From: Macrostomum hystrix
Lineage: Eukaryota; Platyhelminthes; Macrostomidae
Assembly (NCBI GenBank): GCA_950097015.1
Contig: CATNEN010000001.1
Location: 17,302,501 to 17,366,500 of the forward strand
Length of the DNA stretch: 64,000 bases
Direction: 5' to 3'
Shown here: one piece after another, positions 32,994 through 44,084 of the stretch
Numbering within the stretch: the first letter of the stretch is position 1
Layout of the letters: the number at the start of each line of letters is the position of its first letter
Program-made: the position numbers and the translations under genes
Notes under the pieces: model-generated
What the model saw: the letters and a program-made list of their open reading frames with translations, nothing else
The model's database searches: none
What the model was told of the DNA's origin: nothing

Positions 32994-33787
32994 TTTCCCG
33001 GCTGACATTTGGCATCAAAGTAACATTTGAAATGGCCTGATTAGCATCAACTTTTGCACCTGCTTTGAAAGTATAATCTTTTGTTTTATTCATTTAAAAG
33101 CAGGTTAGCAGAACCTGATAAAATTGGTGTGATCGCTCACGCTACCCAGTGACTTTGAAGATGCTTCGCTTTTTCAACTGGCTGTGTGAAATTTCCGGTT
33201 ACATGATGAAATTTTGTGAATCGTTGAATATCTCGACGATCCCGACGTCTTTTGATTCTGGAAGTTGTTTCGCCGGATAGTGTTCTGTGTTCTGGTTTTT
33301 CATGTCGATTGGTTGAATATTTTAGAAGATACAGCTCTTCTACAGTCTTCCTACTACTGCTAAGGAAGACAGGTGAGATGGCCCATTTCCGCCAAAGGAG
33401 GCTGCCTGTTTGCAATGATCAGCAAATATTTTCAAGCTTTCAAGAACGACTTAAAAACATCCTCCTACCAGTAATTGTGTGGACTTGAAGAATAACATTA
33501 TCTCCACTCTCTTCAATTAATCTGAATGCCTACGGCCAAATTACTGATTTGTGAGGCGAGATGAAAGAATAATATGTGAATGGCGCAATGCCACACCTCC
33601 AGCTTCACTTCTAAGCTCACATTCCTAATGTTATTGAGTGTTGACCCTTGTCTTACGGGAGTCCGTAATGTCTCTGAGATGGCTTCTTGCGGGCTTCAAG
33701 TGTTGTTTGTTTTTCTGCCGACTCATTGTGCGGCTCGGCCCCTCCTGTGGGCTGAACTGCAAGATCATTATTCCGCTTTCCTAAACC
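32994..33787. other. Unique intergenic sequence with a fragment of a dispersed repeat
   Basis: Positions 33185-33280 (minus) contain CGAAACAACTTCCAGAATCA and GTCGAGATATTCAACGATTC, also seen at about 60370-60420 inside the receptor pseudogene. No coding region is recognised. Confidence 0.4.
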
Positions 33788-34275
33788 CTCCTCTCCCTAT
33801 CTCTGTGTCTCTCCCTTTCTCTCTCCTCTATCTCTGTGTCTCTCCCTTTCTCTCTCCTCTATCTCTGTGTCTCTCCCTTTCTCTCTCCCTATCTCTGTGT
33901 CTCTCCCTTTCTCTCTCCCTATCTCTTTGTCTCTCCCTTTCTCTCTCCTCTATCTCTGTGTCTCTCCCTTTCTCTCTCCCTGTCTCTCGCCCTTTCTCTT
34001 TCCCCTTCCCAATCCCTTCTCTCTCCCTTTCTCTCTCCCTTTCTCTCTCCCTTTCTCTCTCCCTTTCTCTCTCCCTTTCTCTCTCCCTTTCTCTCTCCCT
34101 TTCTCTCTCCCTTTCTCTCTCCCTTTCTCTCTCCCTTTCTCTCTCCCTTTCTCTCTCCCTTTCTCTCTCTCTTTCTCTCTCCCTTTCTCTCTCCCTTTCT
34201 CTCTCCCTTTCTCTCTCCCTTTCTCTCTCCCTTTCTCTCTCCCTTTCTCTCTCCCTTTCTCTCTCCCTTTCTCCT
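33788..34275. repeat. Homopyrimidine/homopurine array, 12-bp CTCTCTCCCTTT unit
   Basis: About 490 bp is nearly pure pyrimidine on the plus strand. The left third has CTCTATCTCTGTGTC interruptions; the right two thirds are almost perfect 12-bp units. Confidence 0.95.
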
Positions 34276-34862
34276 TTTATCCATAGCTGAAGAATAGACA
34301 CAGCCGTGACAACAGTGAATGCAGGGACTGAATCCTAATAACTCTAGTCATCTGTCTTATCTCACCGCAAGGCTGTTCGCATTTGTCTTTATCGCCAGGC
34401 GACACAGTCGGCCAACTCCGCTGAACAATATCTGCAACCAAAACTCTGACCAAGGCTGGAGGCTTTATATTTCAGAAACAGTGCCAACAGACAGTCCTCA
34501 CAGATCTCCTAGGAGGATAAGCGGTACCGCAGACAAATTGGCCTCTCATTTCTCAGCTGCCTGTTTCAAAACGGTTTTCGGTTCCGAACTCCCACTGAGC
34601 AAGCTTATCAGCAATGGATGCCGTGTCAATCATTTGTTAGACAACTGCACACTCACTAGCCAAGGCACCGGCCACCCACTGTGCCCTGCTGGCAACGCTG
34701 CTTCTGCTGATTGTTACACATCCTTGTTCAATGATGTTGTGCCACTAATCATTAACTTACCTGAACTGTGAAATACTAGCCAGGCCATCAACTGTGCCAT
34801 CTGCACTACTTTTCTAATGGTTTGTGAAATAATAGGCTGAAATGGCTTGCTGTAAAAGCTTT
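34276..34862. other. Unique sequence with a 150-aa open frame of unknown status
   Basis: The frame 34319-34771 (+) has an ordinary amino-acid composition but no motif, signal peptide or splice context I recognise. I do not call it a gene. Confidence 0.25.
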
Positions 34863-35455
34863 TTGCACCTGTTAGACACATTAGCTACCTGTTACGCATG
34901 TTAGACTACCTGTTAGACACAATCAAATACCTGTTAGACACAACAAATTCAAGTTAGACACAATCAACTATCCTGTTAGACACACCAACTAACGGTTAGA
35001 CACAATCAACTATCCCGTTAGACACACCAACTACCTGTTTGACACACCAACTACCTGTTGGACACACCAACTACCTGTTGGACACACCAACTACCTGTTG
35101 GACACACCAACTACCTGTTTGACACACCAACTACCTGTTGGACACACCAACTACCTGTTAGACACACCAACTACCTGTTAGACACACCAACGACTTGTTA
35201 GACACACCAACACCAAATACCTGTTGGACACACCAACTACCTGTTAGACACACCAACTACCTGTTAGACACACCAACGACTTGTTAGACACACCAACACC
35301 AAATACCTGTTAGACACACCAACGACTTGTTAGACACACCAAGTACCTGTAGGACACAATGACAACCTGTTAGACACACCAAATACCTGTTAGACACACC
35401 AACGACTTGTTAGACACACCAAGTACCTGTAGGACACAATGACAACCTGTTAGAC
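34863..35455. repeat. 20-bp minisatellite CTGTTAGACACACCAACTAC
   Basis: About 28 copies occur with TTAGAC, TTGGAC and TTTGAC variants. Several copies near 35205-35450 repeat as a longer block containing CACCAAATACCTGTTAGACA. Confidence 0.92.
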
Positions 35456-36170
35456 AATTTTACTGAAATGCAAACTAGAAATCATTGTTCATATTTCAAA
35501 GAATCAGTTTTTTGTTGAAATCGCAAGCATCAACCCCGCTGGCAGATTTGAAATTTGATTTAGTCAAGCCGTGCAGCAAAAGTAGCAAAATGTGGTATCT
35601 ATTTAGATATCTTCAGCCCTCTCAGTGTCCTCTAGATGCACAATGTCCAACTGTCAGTGTGTCCAGCCGCCAGAGTTTTGGGCGCCGCCCGCTAGGTGGG
35701 CTGGGGGGGTTAGATGAATGACCAGCAGGTGACGCCACCGGATTCAACATTGACGCAATCTTGGAGACTGCCGCGGCCGTGGCGGCGGTGGCGGCGGTGG
35801 CTTGTTGTCAAGCGAGGCCCGCCGTCAACCCTCAGCCATGGTCCCAGCATGACATTGGATCGAGTCATGACACGCGGCACTAGCGGTTTCGATGCAAGTT
35901 TTCACCCTTATATGCATGCTAGGCCGGTGAATATTGTAGTAAAAGTTTGACAGCAATGGTGTCCCGTGTCTGCCTGTTTCCGCGAGTTAATTTCGTTCCG
36001 ATTTTTTTCTGTCCTCAAATCTTCTGGCTTGGGGAAGTTTTTTTATTAATGACGCCATCGCTAGCTGTCAACTGCGACAGCTGCAGTTGGCTGACTCCTG
36101 TGTCTAATCTAACCCGCGCTTGTCCTCTCGGCCTGCCTCCTCCTCTTGTTCTTCTTCTTCCTCATCATCT
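35456..36170. other. Unique intergenic sequence
   Basis: It includes a short GC-rich patch (CGGCCGTGGCGGCGGTGGCG near 35773). No gene is recognised. Confidence 0.35.
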
Positions 36171-36840
36171 TCCTCAACCCTTCTCCCCTTTTCTCCAAAT
36201 TCTCCCCCTTTTTTCCCAATTCTCCCCCTTTTCTCCCAATTCTCCCCCTTTTCTCCAAATTCTCCCCCTTTTTTCCAAATTCTCCCCCTTTTCTCAAAAT
36301 TCTCCCCCTTTTTTTCCAAATTCTCCCCTTTTTCTCCCAATTCCCCCCTTTTCTCCAAATTCTCCTCCTTTTCTCCCAATTCTCCCCCTTTTCTCCCAAT
36401 TCTCCTCCTTTTCTCCCAATTCTCCCCCTTTTCTCCCAATTCTCCCCCTTTTCTCCCAATTCTCCCCCTTTCTCCCAATTCTCCCCCTTTTCTCCCAATT
36501 CTCCCCCTTTTCTCCCAATTCTCCCTTTTTTCTCCAAATTATCCCCCTTTTCTTCCAATTCTCCCCCTTTTCTCCCAATTCCCCCCTTTTCTCTCAATTC
36601 TCCCCCTTTTCTCCGAATTCTCCCCCTTTTCTCCCAATTCTCCCCCTTTTCTTCCAATTCTCCCCCTTTTCTCCCAATTCTCCCCCTTTTTTCCAAATTC
36701 TCCCCCCCTTTTCTCCCAATTCTCCCCCTTTTCTCCCAATTCTCCCCCTTTTCTCCCAATTCTCCCCCTTTTCTCTCAATTCTCCCCCTTTTCTCCCCTC
36801 TAACTCTGCCCCGTTTCTTCCCATTCTCCCTCTTCTCCAT
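36171..36840. repeat. 20-bp pyrimidine-rich array TTCTCCCAATTCTCCCCCTT
   Basis: About 31 copies occur, with CCAAAT or CCCAAT alternation, grading into irregular CTCCCTATTTTCCC sequence until about 36975. Confidence 0.93.
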
Positions 36841-37780
36841 CTCTTCTCACCCCTATTTTCCCCTATTCTCCCCCCTATTTTCCCATTTTCTCCCTCTCTT
36901 CTCCTTCTCTTCTCCCTTTTCTCCCTCTTTTTTCCCTATTCTCCCTATTCTTTTCCTTATTCCCCTCTCAAATTTCGTCTCTTTATTCCATTCATTTTCC
37001 TCCCATCCATTAGCTCAAAGCCAATCCTCTCTAGTTGTGTTTCCACAATTCCTACTGCAGCTTTTGTTTGCATTTCATGATTGAAGCAATTCCGCCAATT
37101 GAATTAAGCTTGCAGGCCAGCATCAACACACGGACAAAGATCACAAACTTCAACTGATGATTTTGTGAGTGCCCCGCCCGTGTGGCATTGGGTTGCAGTT
37201 AAAAACAGGTTGCAATGTGGTCAAGCCACTGATTGCATCATGCCGCCTCTCATTCTCTCTCTTACCCTCAATCTACCGGGCTTTAAAAATGAAATTCTTC
37301 TGAAATTTTAGCAAGTAAAATCTTCTGTGCCCTGGGGCAAAACTGATGACAATGTGACTACCAGAATAAACAGCATTAGCAATGTCCACTATCCATTTCA
37401 TTATTAATACTCGTATTTATTTAAAAGTTCATTACCACTATTTAAACTCCATGGGAACACACCTGGTAATAAGATAAAAAATATCCCCTAGTTGGACAGG
37501 CACAATAACTAGCCTGAAAACAAAGTTACGCAATACGGCATAACGCCAGAACGAACGCTTTAATCTCTCTGCAACGGGATCTGGGAAATTTAGGGATTTC
37601 GAGACCACATGCTGAGCAACAGTCACGGAGATAGCTAATTAGGATTGTGAAATGTTTGCTGCCTAACCACTTGGCCTCATTAACTGACATTTCTGCCAAA
37701 AATTGCATGAGCTGCAGCCCAATTATTGGCTGTCCTACTGGTAAAATCGCTCACAAGTCCTTGGATTAGCGACCTACAAG
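36841..37780. other. Pyrimidine-rich then unique intergenic sequence
   Basis: Nothing recognisable. Frames at 37438-37626 and 37526-37708 (-) are short and unremarkable. Confidence 0.35.
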
Positions 37781-38040
37781 AGCAGGTGTTATTGACCTAC
37801 AAAATCAGGTGTTATTGACCTACAAAATCAGGTGTTATTGACCTACAAAATCTGGTGTTATTGACCTACAAAATCTGGTGTTATTGACCTACAAAATCTG
37901 GTGTTATTGACCTACAAAATCAGGTGTTATTGACCTACAAAATCTGGTGTTATTGACCTACAAAATCAGGTGTTATTGACCTACAAAATCAGGTGTTATT
38001 GACCTACAAAATCAGGTGTTATTGACATACAAAATCAGTT
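37781..38040. repeat. 23-bp minisatellite CAAAATCAGGTGTTATTGAC
   Basis: Eleven copies of ACCTACAAAATCNGGTGTTATTG occur, with A/T alternation at one position. Confidence 0.92.
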
Positions 38041-39160
38041 AACAGTAGAACTACCAAGGGGGTGGAAATTTCCCCCCCCCTTAACAATTTTTTGCTGCAC
38101 CCGAACGGAACAATGCAGGCACACGAAACTCAAGAACACGGGCCAACTTTTTGTTGCGCATCTTCTGAGACAAGAAACAAGTCGCCAGCTCTTTAGACCG
38201 TCGAGATATTCAATGTTTCTGGCCGAAGGTCCGATTTTTCCCATAAGAGCTAGTGTATTTCATACACTTCATACATCTTTTTCAAAATCCCTTCAGAATC
38301 CCAACCAAGTTTCTTATAATTTCGCTTAAAAGACAATCCAAGAAGCCCAACAATAATCTTCCCTTCTCATCCGCAGCGGACTCGAAAGATTTTTGGCTTT
38401 TCTTCACTAATCCCCTTGGCCCTGACAAAATTCTCCCAAGTTTGTCTGGGAGAATTTTCGAATCCCAGCGCAGGAACATCCCAGGAACTCCACATGGCAA
38501 CCGCGGTTTGGCTTCGCCTTGCGGCCGACTTTCCAAGAAAAGCTGGCGACTCCAAAGCCCGCTTTCTTATCCCAATAGTCGTTAAGTTATCCCAAAAGCT
38601 GTGGTAGGCACCTGGCCCTCCGTGCCAAATCCCTCGCTGTTCTCCGTTGGCCGCAAACTAGCTTTTAGGCCCGGAAATTTTTCTAGCTTTGCAGTTGAAA
38701 TTTCTCGTTAACTCGCCTACTTCCGTGCAGGGGGGCATCTTTACTCTACGGCTATAAGGGAAATGAGGAATGCCTGGCTCGCCATCATTTCCCAATTCAG
38801 CGTCCGGCCCGCAGAAATTCCACAGCTCCGAAATCGCCCATCCGCTGCTGTCTTTCCAATCTTTTCAGAAATTTTTACCGACTGAGGAGAAGAAGATCAG
38901 GGGGGTCTGGCCCATTCCAGGAAATCTGTGGAATTCCGGAATGTCCCGGTTGCGAAGGGTCGAGAAGTTGCGACTGACTGACGGCACCGGATGCGACAGC
39001 GGGCTGGAGGTCCAGCTAAGGGCCGCAGAAATGCCTAATGAGCATCCGAACTCTACCAGCTTTGGTAACTGCTAAATTAATTCTCTATGCATCATCGACC
39101 TGCGGCTAATTCTATCTGATCAATTAACCTTCACCTCGAAATATGATATCACCTTTGATA
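38041..39160. other. Unique intergenic sequence containing a perfect hairpin
   Basis: Several overlapping short open frames (38253-38585 and 38770-39075 on plus, 38282-38536 on minus) have no recognisable motif. A 12-bp inverted repeat is present at 38427-38458. Confidence 0.35.
38427..38458. repeat. Perfect 12-bp inverted repeat with 8-nt loop
   Basis: AAAATTCTCCCA at 38427-38438 and TGGGAGAATTTT at 38447-38458 are exact reverse complements around an 8-nt spacer. Confidence 0.8.
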
Positions 39161-39164
39161 GCTT

Positions 39165-39835
39165 TATCACACCTGTCTCCTCTTTCTCACACCTGTCTCC
39201 TCTTTCTCACACCCAATGTCCTCTTTCTCACACCCAATGTCCTGTTTCTCACACGTGTCTCCTCTTTCTCACACGTGTCTCCTGTTTCTCACACCTGTCT
39301 TCTCTTTCTCACACCCAATGTCCTGTTTCTCACACCTGTCTTCTCTTTCTCACACCTGTCTTCTCTTTCTCACACCTGTCTCCTCTTTCTCACACCTGTC
39401 TCCTCTTTCTCACACCCAATGTCCTGTTTCTCACACCTGTCTCCTCTTTCTCACACCTGTCTCCTCTTTCTCACACCTGTCTCCTCTTTCTCACACGTGT
39501 CTCCTCTTTCTCACACCCAATGTCCTCTTTCTCACACCTGTCTGCTGTTTCTCACACCTGTCTGCTGTTTCTCACACCTAATGTCCTGTTTCTCACACCT
39601 GTCTCCTCTTTCTCACACGTGTCTCCTCTTTCTCACACCCAATGTCCTGTTTCTCACACCTGTCTTCTCTTTCTCACACCCAATGTCCTGTTTCTCACAC
39701 CTGTCTTCTGTTTCTCACACCTGTCTCCTCTTTCTCACACCTGTCTCCTCTTTCTCACACCTGTCTCCTCTTTCTCACACGTGTCTCCTCTTTCTCACAC
39801 GTGTCTCTCTTTGTCACACGTGTCTCCCGATTCAT
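39165..39835. repeat. 20/21-bp minisatellite TTTCTCACACCTGTCTCCTC
   Basis: About 33 copies alternate between two unit types, CACACCTGTCTCC (20 bp) and CACACCCAATGTCC (21 bp), in a non-random order. Confidence 0.93.
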
Positions 39836-40508
39836 TCACACTTGTATCCCGTTTCTCACAGCCGCCTCGCATTTTTCACATCCCGTCTGCCTTATTCATA
39901 AGTTGCACCCCCTTTCATATTTCCGTGTTTTTTTCTCACGGTTTAAAATGCCGTTTTCTTCTTGAACTTTTTCACCCCGTGACTGCAGTTTCTGGTTTAT
40001 TATTTAACACTTCGGCCTTAGAGTGTGTCTGACCCGCCTATTCTAGTCCAGCCCGCAGTCTGGAACACGGAGAGACTGAAGGAAAAATATTAAGGTGATT
40101 GGTTGGCTTGCTTATTCTTTTTGTCCGAATGTAAAAAAATGGTTCAGTATGGGCGCCTGAAAGATGGTAGTTTCTGAACAGCCACGCCCACCAATGGCAC
40201 CCCCACCTCACCGACCCACCCTCCAGATTCTGCCGACAGCTGACACGGTGGCTTTTGGTAGGCTGTGGAACTGGGAGACAGTCAGCTGTCACCCGATGGC
40301 TTCGGGTGCAGGATGGTCGTTGTGTTGTCTCTCGACTTAGATTTTGCTGAAACGGAGACACCAACTGTCTCTGTGGCGGTGTCTGTGCATAAGGTGGCCC
40401 AGTGCTGCCATCAGCCACTTCTGGTCCTTTTTGTCTTCTCTGCTTTTTCTTTTAAGGAAAAACTGAAGTCTGGCTTGGTGTAGACTAAGGACACTGAACC
40501 TGAATCTT
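39836..40508. other. Unique intergenic sequence
   Basis: No gene or element is recognised. Confidence 0.35.
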
Positions 40509-40772
<264 letters not shown>

Positions 40773-40773
<1 letters not shown>

Positions 40774-41498
40774 CTCTCCCAATGTCCCGCCCTCTACAGT
40801 ATCAGCGCAGCCCAGTCCGACTGACTATTCGAATCGCATGTTAGCGTGAATTATTGCCACAGATGTTAATTGTCCCGCCAAGCTCCCAAGTCCCGAAACA
40901 AAAATAGTCCCTTTCTTCCCTCCGGTTCCTCTTTGGTCCCATTTTGCGCGTATCTGATTTTGTAATTAACTGTATACAGCACAGAGGCCGCCGTCAGTAA
41001 GCTAAGGTGGGCTGGTATAGTGGGATCTAGATTGGGTTCACCGCACGTGGATCAGTTCCTGTCTGATCTGTGTGTTTGGCTGTGCCCATTGCTACTGGGT
41101 GTTCTGTATTCCTATCCTTGAATATTACCTATCGTCACCTGTTGCTGTTTCGTTATGATTTTTCTTGTGTATCACTTTGCCTCCCATTTCTGTCAGCGCC
41201 AGCCCATTCACACACAGCCAGTGGGCGCACCTGTCGTGTATTGTTAGTTATTCATCCGATATTTTGGACACATAGAGAAGAACAATAAAAATCGGTAGCA
41301 AATCGATTAGCGATTGTCGGCATCCTAGTATAGATCTGTGTGCTACCATTGGCATTTCCCACCGTTGCGCTTGCGTGCCTGCAGATTTTACCTCATCTGA
41401 AAGAAGAAATGGAAAACCTTTTGCTAACCAACGTTGGCACATTTCACAACAAACTACCAAGCCTTCTCTCCGCGGCTGCGTCACGCGACCGGTGAGTT
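40773..41498. other. Unique sequence ending in a SINE B fragment
   Basis: Positions 41456-41482 (CAAGCCTTCTCTCCGCGGCT) match the body of SINE B (minus orientation), abruptly joined to the following 16-bp array. Confidence 0.45.
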
Positions 41499-42538
41499 AT
41501 GAGACAAGGGAGAGATAAAACAGGGGAGAGATGAGACAGGGGAGAGATGAAACAGGGGAGAGATGAAACAGGGGAGAGATGAGACAGGGGAGAGATAAAA
41601 CAGGGGAGAGATGAGACAGGGGAGAGATGAAACAGGGGAGAGATGAAACAGGGGAGAGATGAGACAGGGGAGAGATGAGACAGGGGAGAGATGAGACAGG
41701 GGAGAGATGAGACAGGGGAGAGATGAAATAGGGGAGAGATGAGACAGGGGAGAGATGAAACAGGGGAGAGATGAGACAGGGAAGAGATGCGACAGGGGAG
41801 AGATGAAATAGGGGAGAGATGAGACAGGGGAGAGATGAAACAGGGGAGAGATGAGACAGGGGAGAGATGAAATAGGGGAGAGATGAAATAGGGGAGAGAT
41901 GAGACAGGGGAGAGATGAAATAGGGGAGAGATGAGACAGGGGAGAGATGAGACAGGGGAGAGATGAGACAGGGGAGAGATGAGACAGGGGAGAGATGAGA
42001 CAGGGGATAGATGAGACAGTTGAGAGATGAGACAGGGGAGAGATGAGACAGGGAAGAGATGAGACAGAGGAGAGATGAGACAGGGGAGAGATGAGACAGG
42101 GGAGAGATGAGACAGGGGAGAGATGAAATAGGGGAGAGATGAGACAGGGGAGAGATGAAACAGGGGAGAGATGAGACAGGGGAGAGATGAAACAGGGGAG
42201 AGATGAAACAGGGGAGAGATGAGACAGGGGAGAGATGAGACAGGGGAGAGATAAAACAGGGGAGAAATGAGACAGGGGAGAGATGAGACAGGGGAGAGAT
42301 GAAACAGGGGAGAGATGAGACAGGGGAGAGATGAGACAGGGGAGAGATGAAATAGGGGAGAGATGAGACAGGGGAGAGATGAAACAGGGGAGAGATGAGA
42401 CAGGGAAGAGATGCGACAGGGGAGAGATGAAATAGGGGAGAGATGAGACAGGGGAGCGATGAAATAGGGGAGAGATGAGACAGGGGAGAGATGAGACAGG
42501 GGAGAGATGAGACAGGGGAGAGATGAGACAGGGGAGAG
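41499..42538. repeat. 16-bp purine-rich minisatellite GAGACAGGGGAGAGAT
   Basis: About 65 copies occur with GAGACA, GAAACA, GAAATA and AAAACA variants. The block GAAATAGG...GAAACAGG...GGGAAGAGATGCGACA appears twice (about 41735-41815 and 42350-42430), showing block duplication. Confidence 0.95.
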
Positions 42539-43204
42539 AGTACTAGAATTTCTTCACTGAAATGAAGTAATGGTTTTAAGTCAGTTAATTGAATAATTTT
42601 AATTGGCTAATTCAATGACTTGACAAAAGTATAGTATTTTTGTGCTTAAACAAGAAATAAAAATCAGTTCTCTCTCAAAGCAGAACGAAAGGTTTCAATA
42701 TTCCAAGGCAGCAAAAATTCACTACAGAAAATGGAAATACGAAAAGCAGCCTATAAAATTTGGGTGCGCAGTTCTCAGTAGAAAAATAAATATAGTTTTG
42801 CTTGCTCATATTTAAAAGCTTCTAAACTCTCTTGCGTTTTTTTCAATATTTTCTTGCTCAAAAGTTGCGCAGTCAGTTTTTTGTATCTGGTCTTTCCGGC
42901 TTGAGTAGAAATTACTTTTTTCTAATTTTCAACTCGGTCTCTGCTTCCTCTTCTTGTCTATTTTAGTTTAAATTATTTTCTTTCTGTTTCTCTGAAAGCA
43001 GAAGACGCAGTTGAAGTAGCAGTTACACCAGCAGTGCAGAGCTACCACACCTGTGCGCCTAATCTTTTGACTTTAGTTTTCTTCGCAAGCATTTTCTTAC
43101 AAAAAACTAAACATAGCTCACAGAAAAAAGTTGAGCATGAAATGCACTAAACATATTACAGTTCTCTTAGGGATTGTTAGGGATCAAACTCACTCATTTT
43201 AATC
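42539..43204. other. AT-rich unique sequence
   Basis: No gene is recognised. Confidence 0.35.
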
Positions 43205-43766
43205 TCAGTTAGCTCTCGCCACTCTCAACTCACTCTAGTCACTCTCAAATCACTCTAGTCACTCTCAACTCACTCTAGTTACTCTCAACTCACTCTAGTC
43301 ACTCTCAACTCACTCTAGTCACTCTCAAATCACTCTAGTCACTTTCAACTCATTCTAGTCACTCTCAACTCACTCTAGTCACTCTCAACTCACTCTAGTC
43401 ACTTTCAACTCATTCTAGTCACTCTCAACTCACTCTAGTCACTCTCAACTCACTCTAGTCACTTTCAACTCATTCTAGTCACTCTCAACTCACTCTAGTC
43501 ACTCTCAACTCACTCTAGTCACTTTCAACTCATTCTAGTCACTCTCAACTCACTCTAGTCACTTTCAACTCACTCTAGTCACTCTCAACTCACTCTAGTC
43601 ACTCTCAACTCACTCTAGTCACTCTCAACTCACTCTAGTCACTCTCAACTCACTCTAGCCACTCTCAACTCACTCTAGTCACTTTCAACTCACTCTAGTC
43701 ACTCTCAACTCACTCTAGTCACTCTCAACTCACTCTAGTCACTTTCAACTCATTCTAGTCACTCTC
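43205..43766. repeat. 20-bp minisatellite TCTAGTCACTCTCAACTCAC
   Basis: About 28 copies occur. A three-unit block carrying CTTTCAACTCATTC recurs four times near 43360-43540, a higher-order pattern. Confidence 0.95.
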
Positions 43767-44084
43767 CTGGCGGGTGTCAAAGCAGCAGAGGCAACAGCAA
43801 GCAGAGCGCTCAGCTTGGGGAATTCGCTTGGCACATCCCCATCCTGCGTGACCCCTCATTGGCTGCCGCCCTCAGTCCCACACGGAAGCCGCTAGCAGGG
43901 CTCTGATTGGTCGGCCCAGTGACAGCAGTCTACAACAGCTCCTGTGGGCCAACCAGAAATCCCATGCAGGCAAAAGGCACAATTTTTTTCCGCGACATAT
44001 TAACCTGGGCCAGGACACCGACCCCCCGCCAAAAAACGCAGGCTAACAAACGCGACCGCACGGAATGCCATTGGAACTTCAGGA
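43767..44084 (+). promoter_or_regulatory. Putative vestigial promoter / 5' UTR with CCAAT-type boxes
   Basis: This GC-rich stretch is sandwiched between an array and the vestigial start. It has inverted CCAAT boxes (ATTGG) at 43858-43862 and 43906-43910 and a further CCAAC at 43949-43953. No TATA box is obvious. The transcription start is not determinable. Confidence 0.35.

Noticed and set aside
33828-34301. Arg-Glu repeat protein (EREREr) and its complements
   Set aside because: Simple translation of the CTCTCTCCCTTT microsatellite.
34319-34771. 150-aa open frame as a candidate gene
   Set aside because: No recognisable domain, codon bias or splice/promoter context; AT/GC make-up is like neighbouring non-coding DNA.
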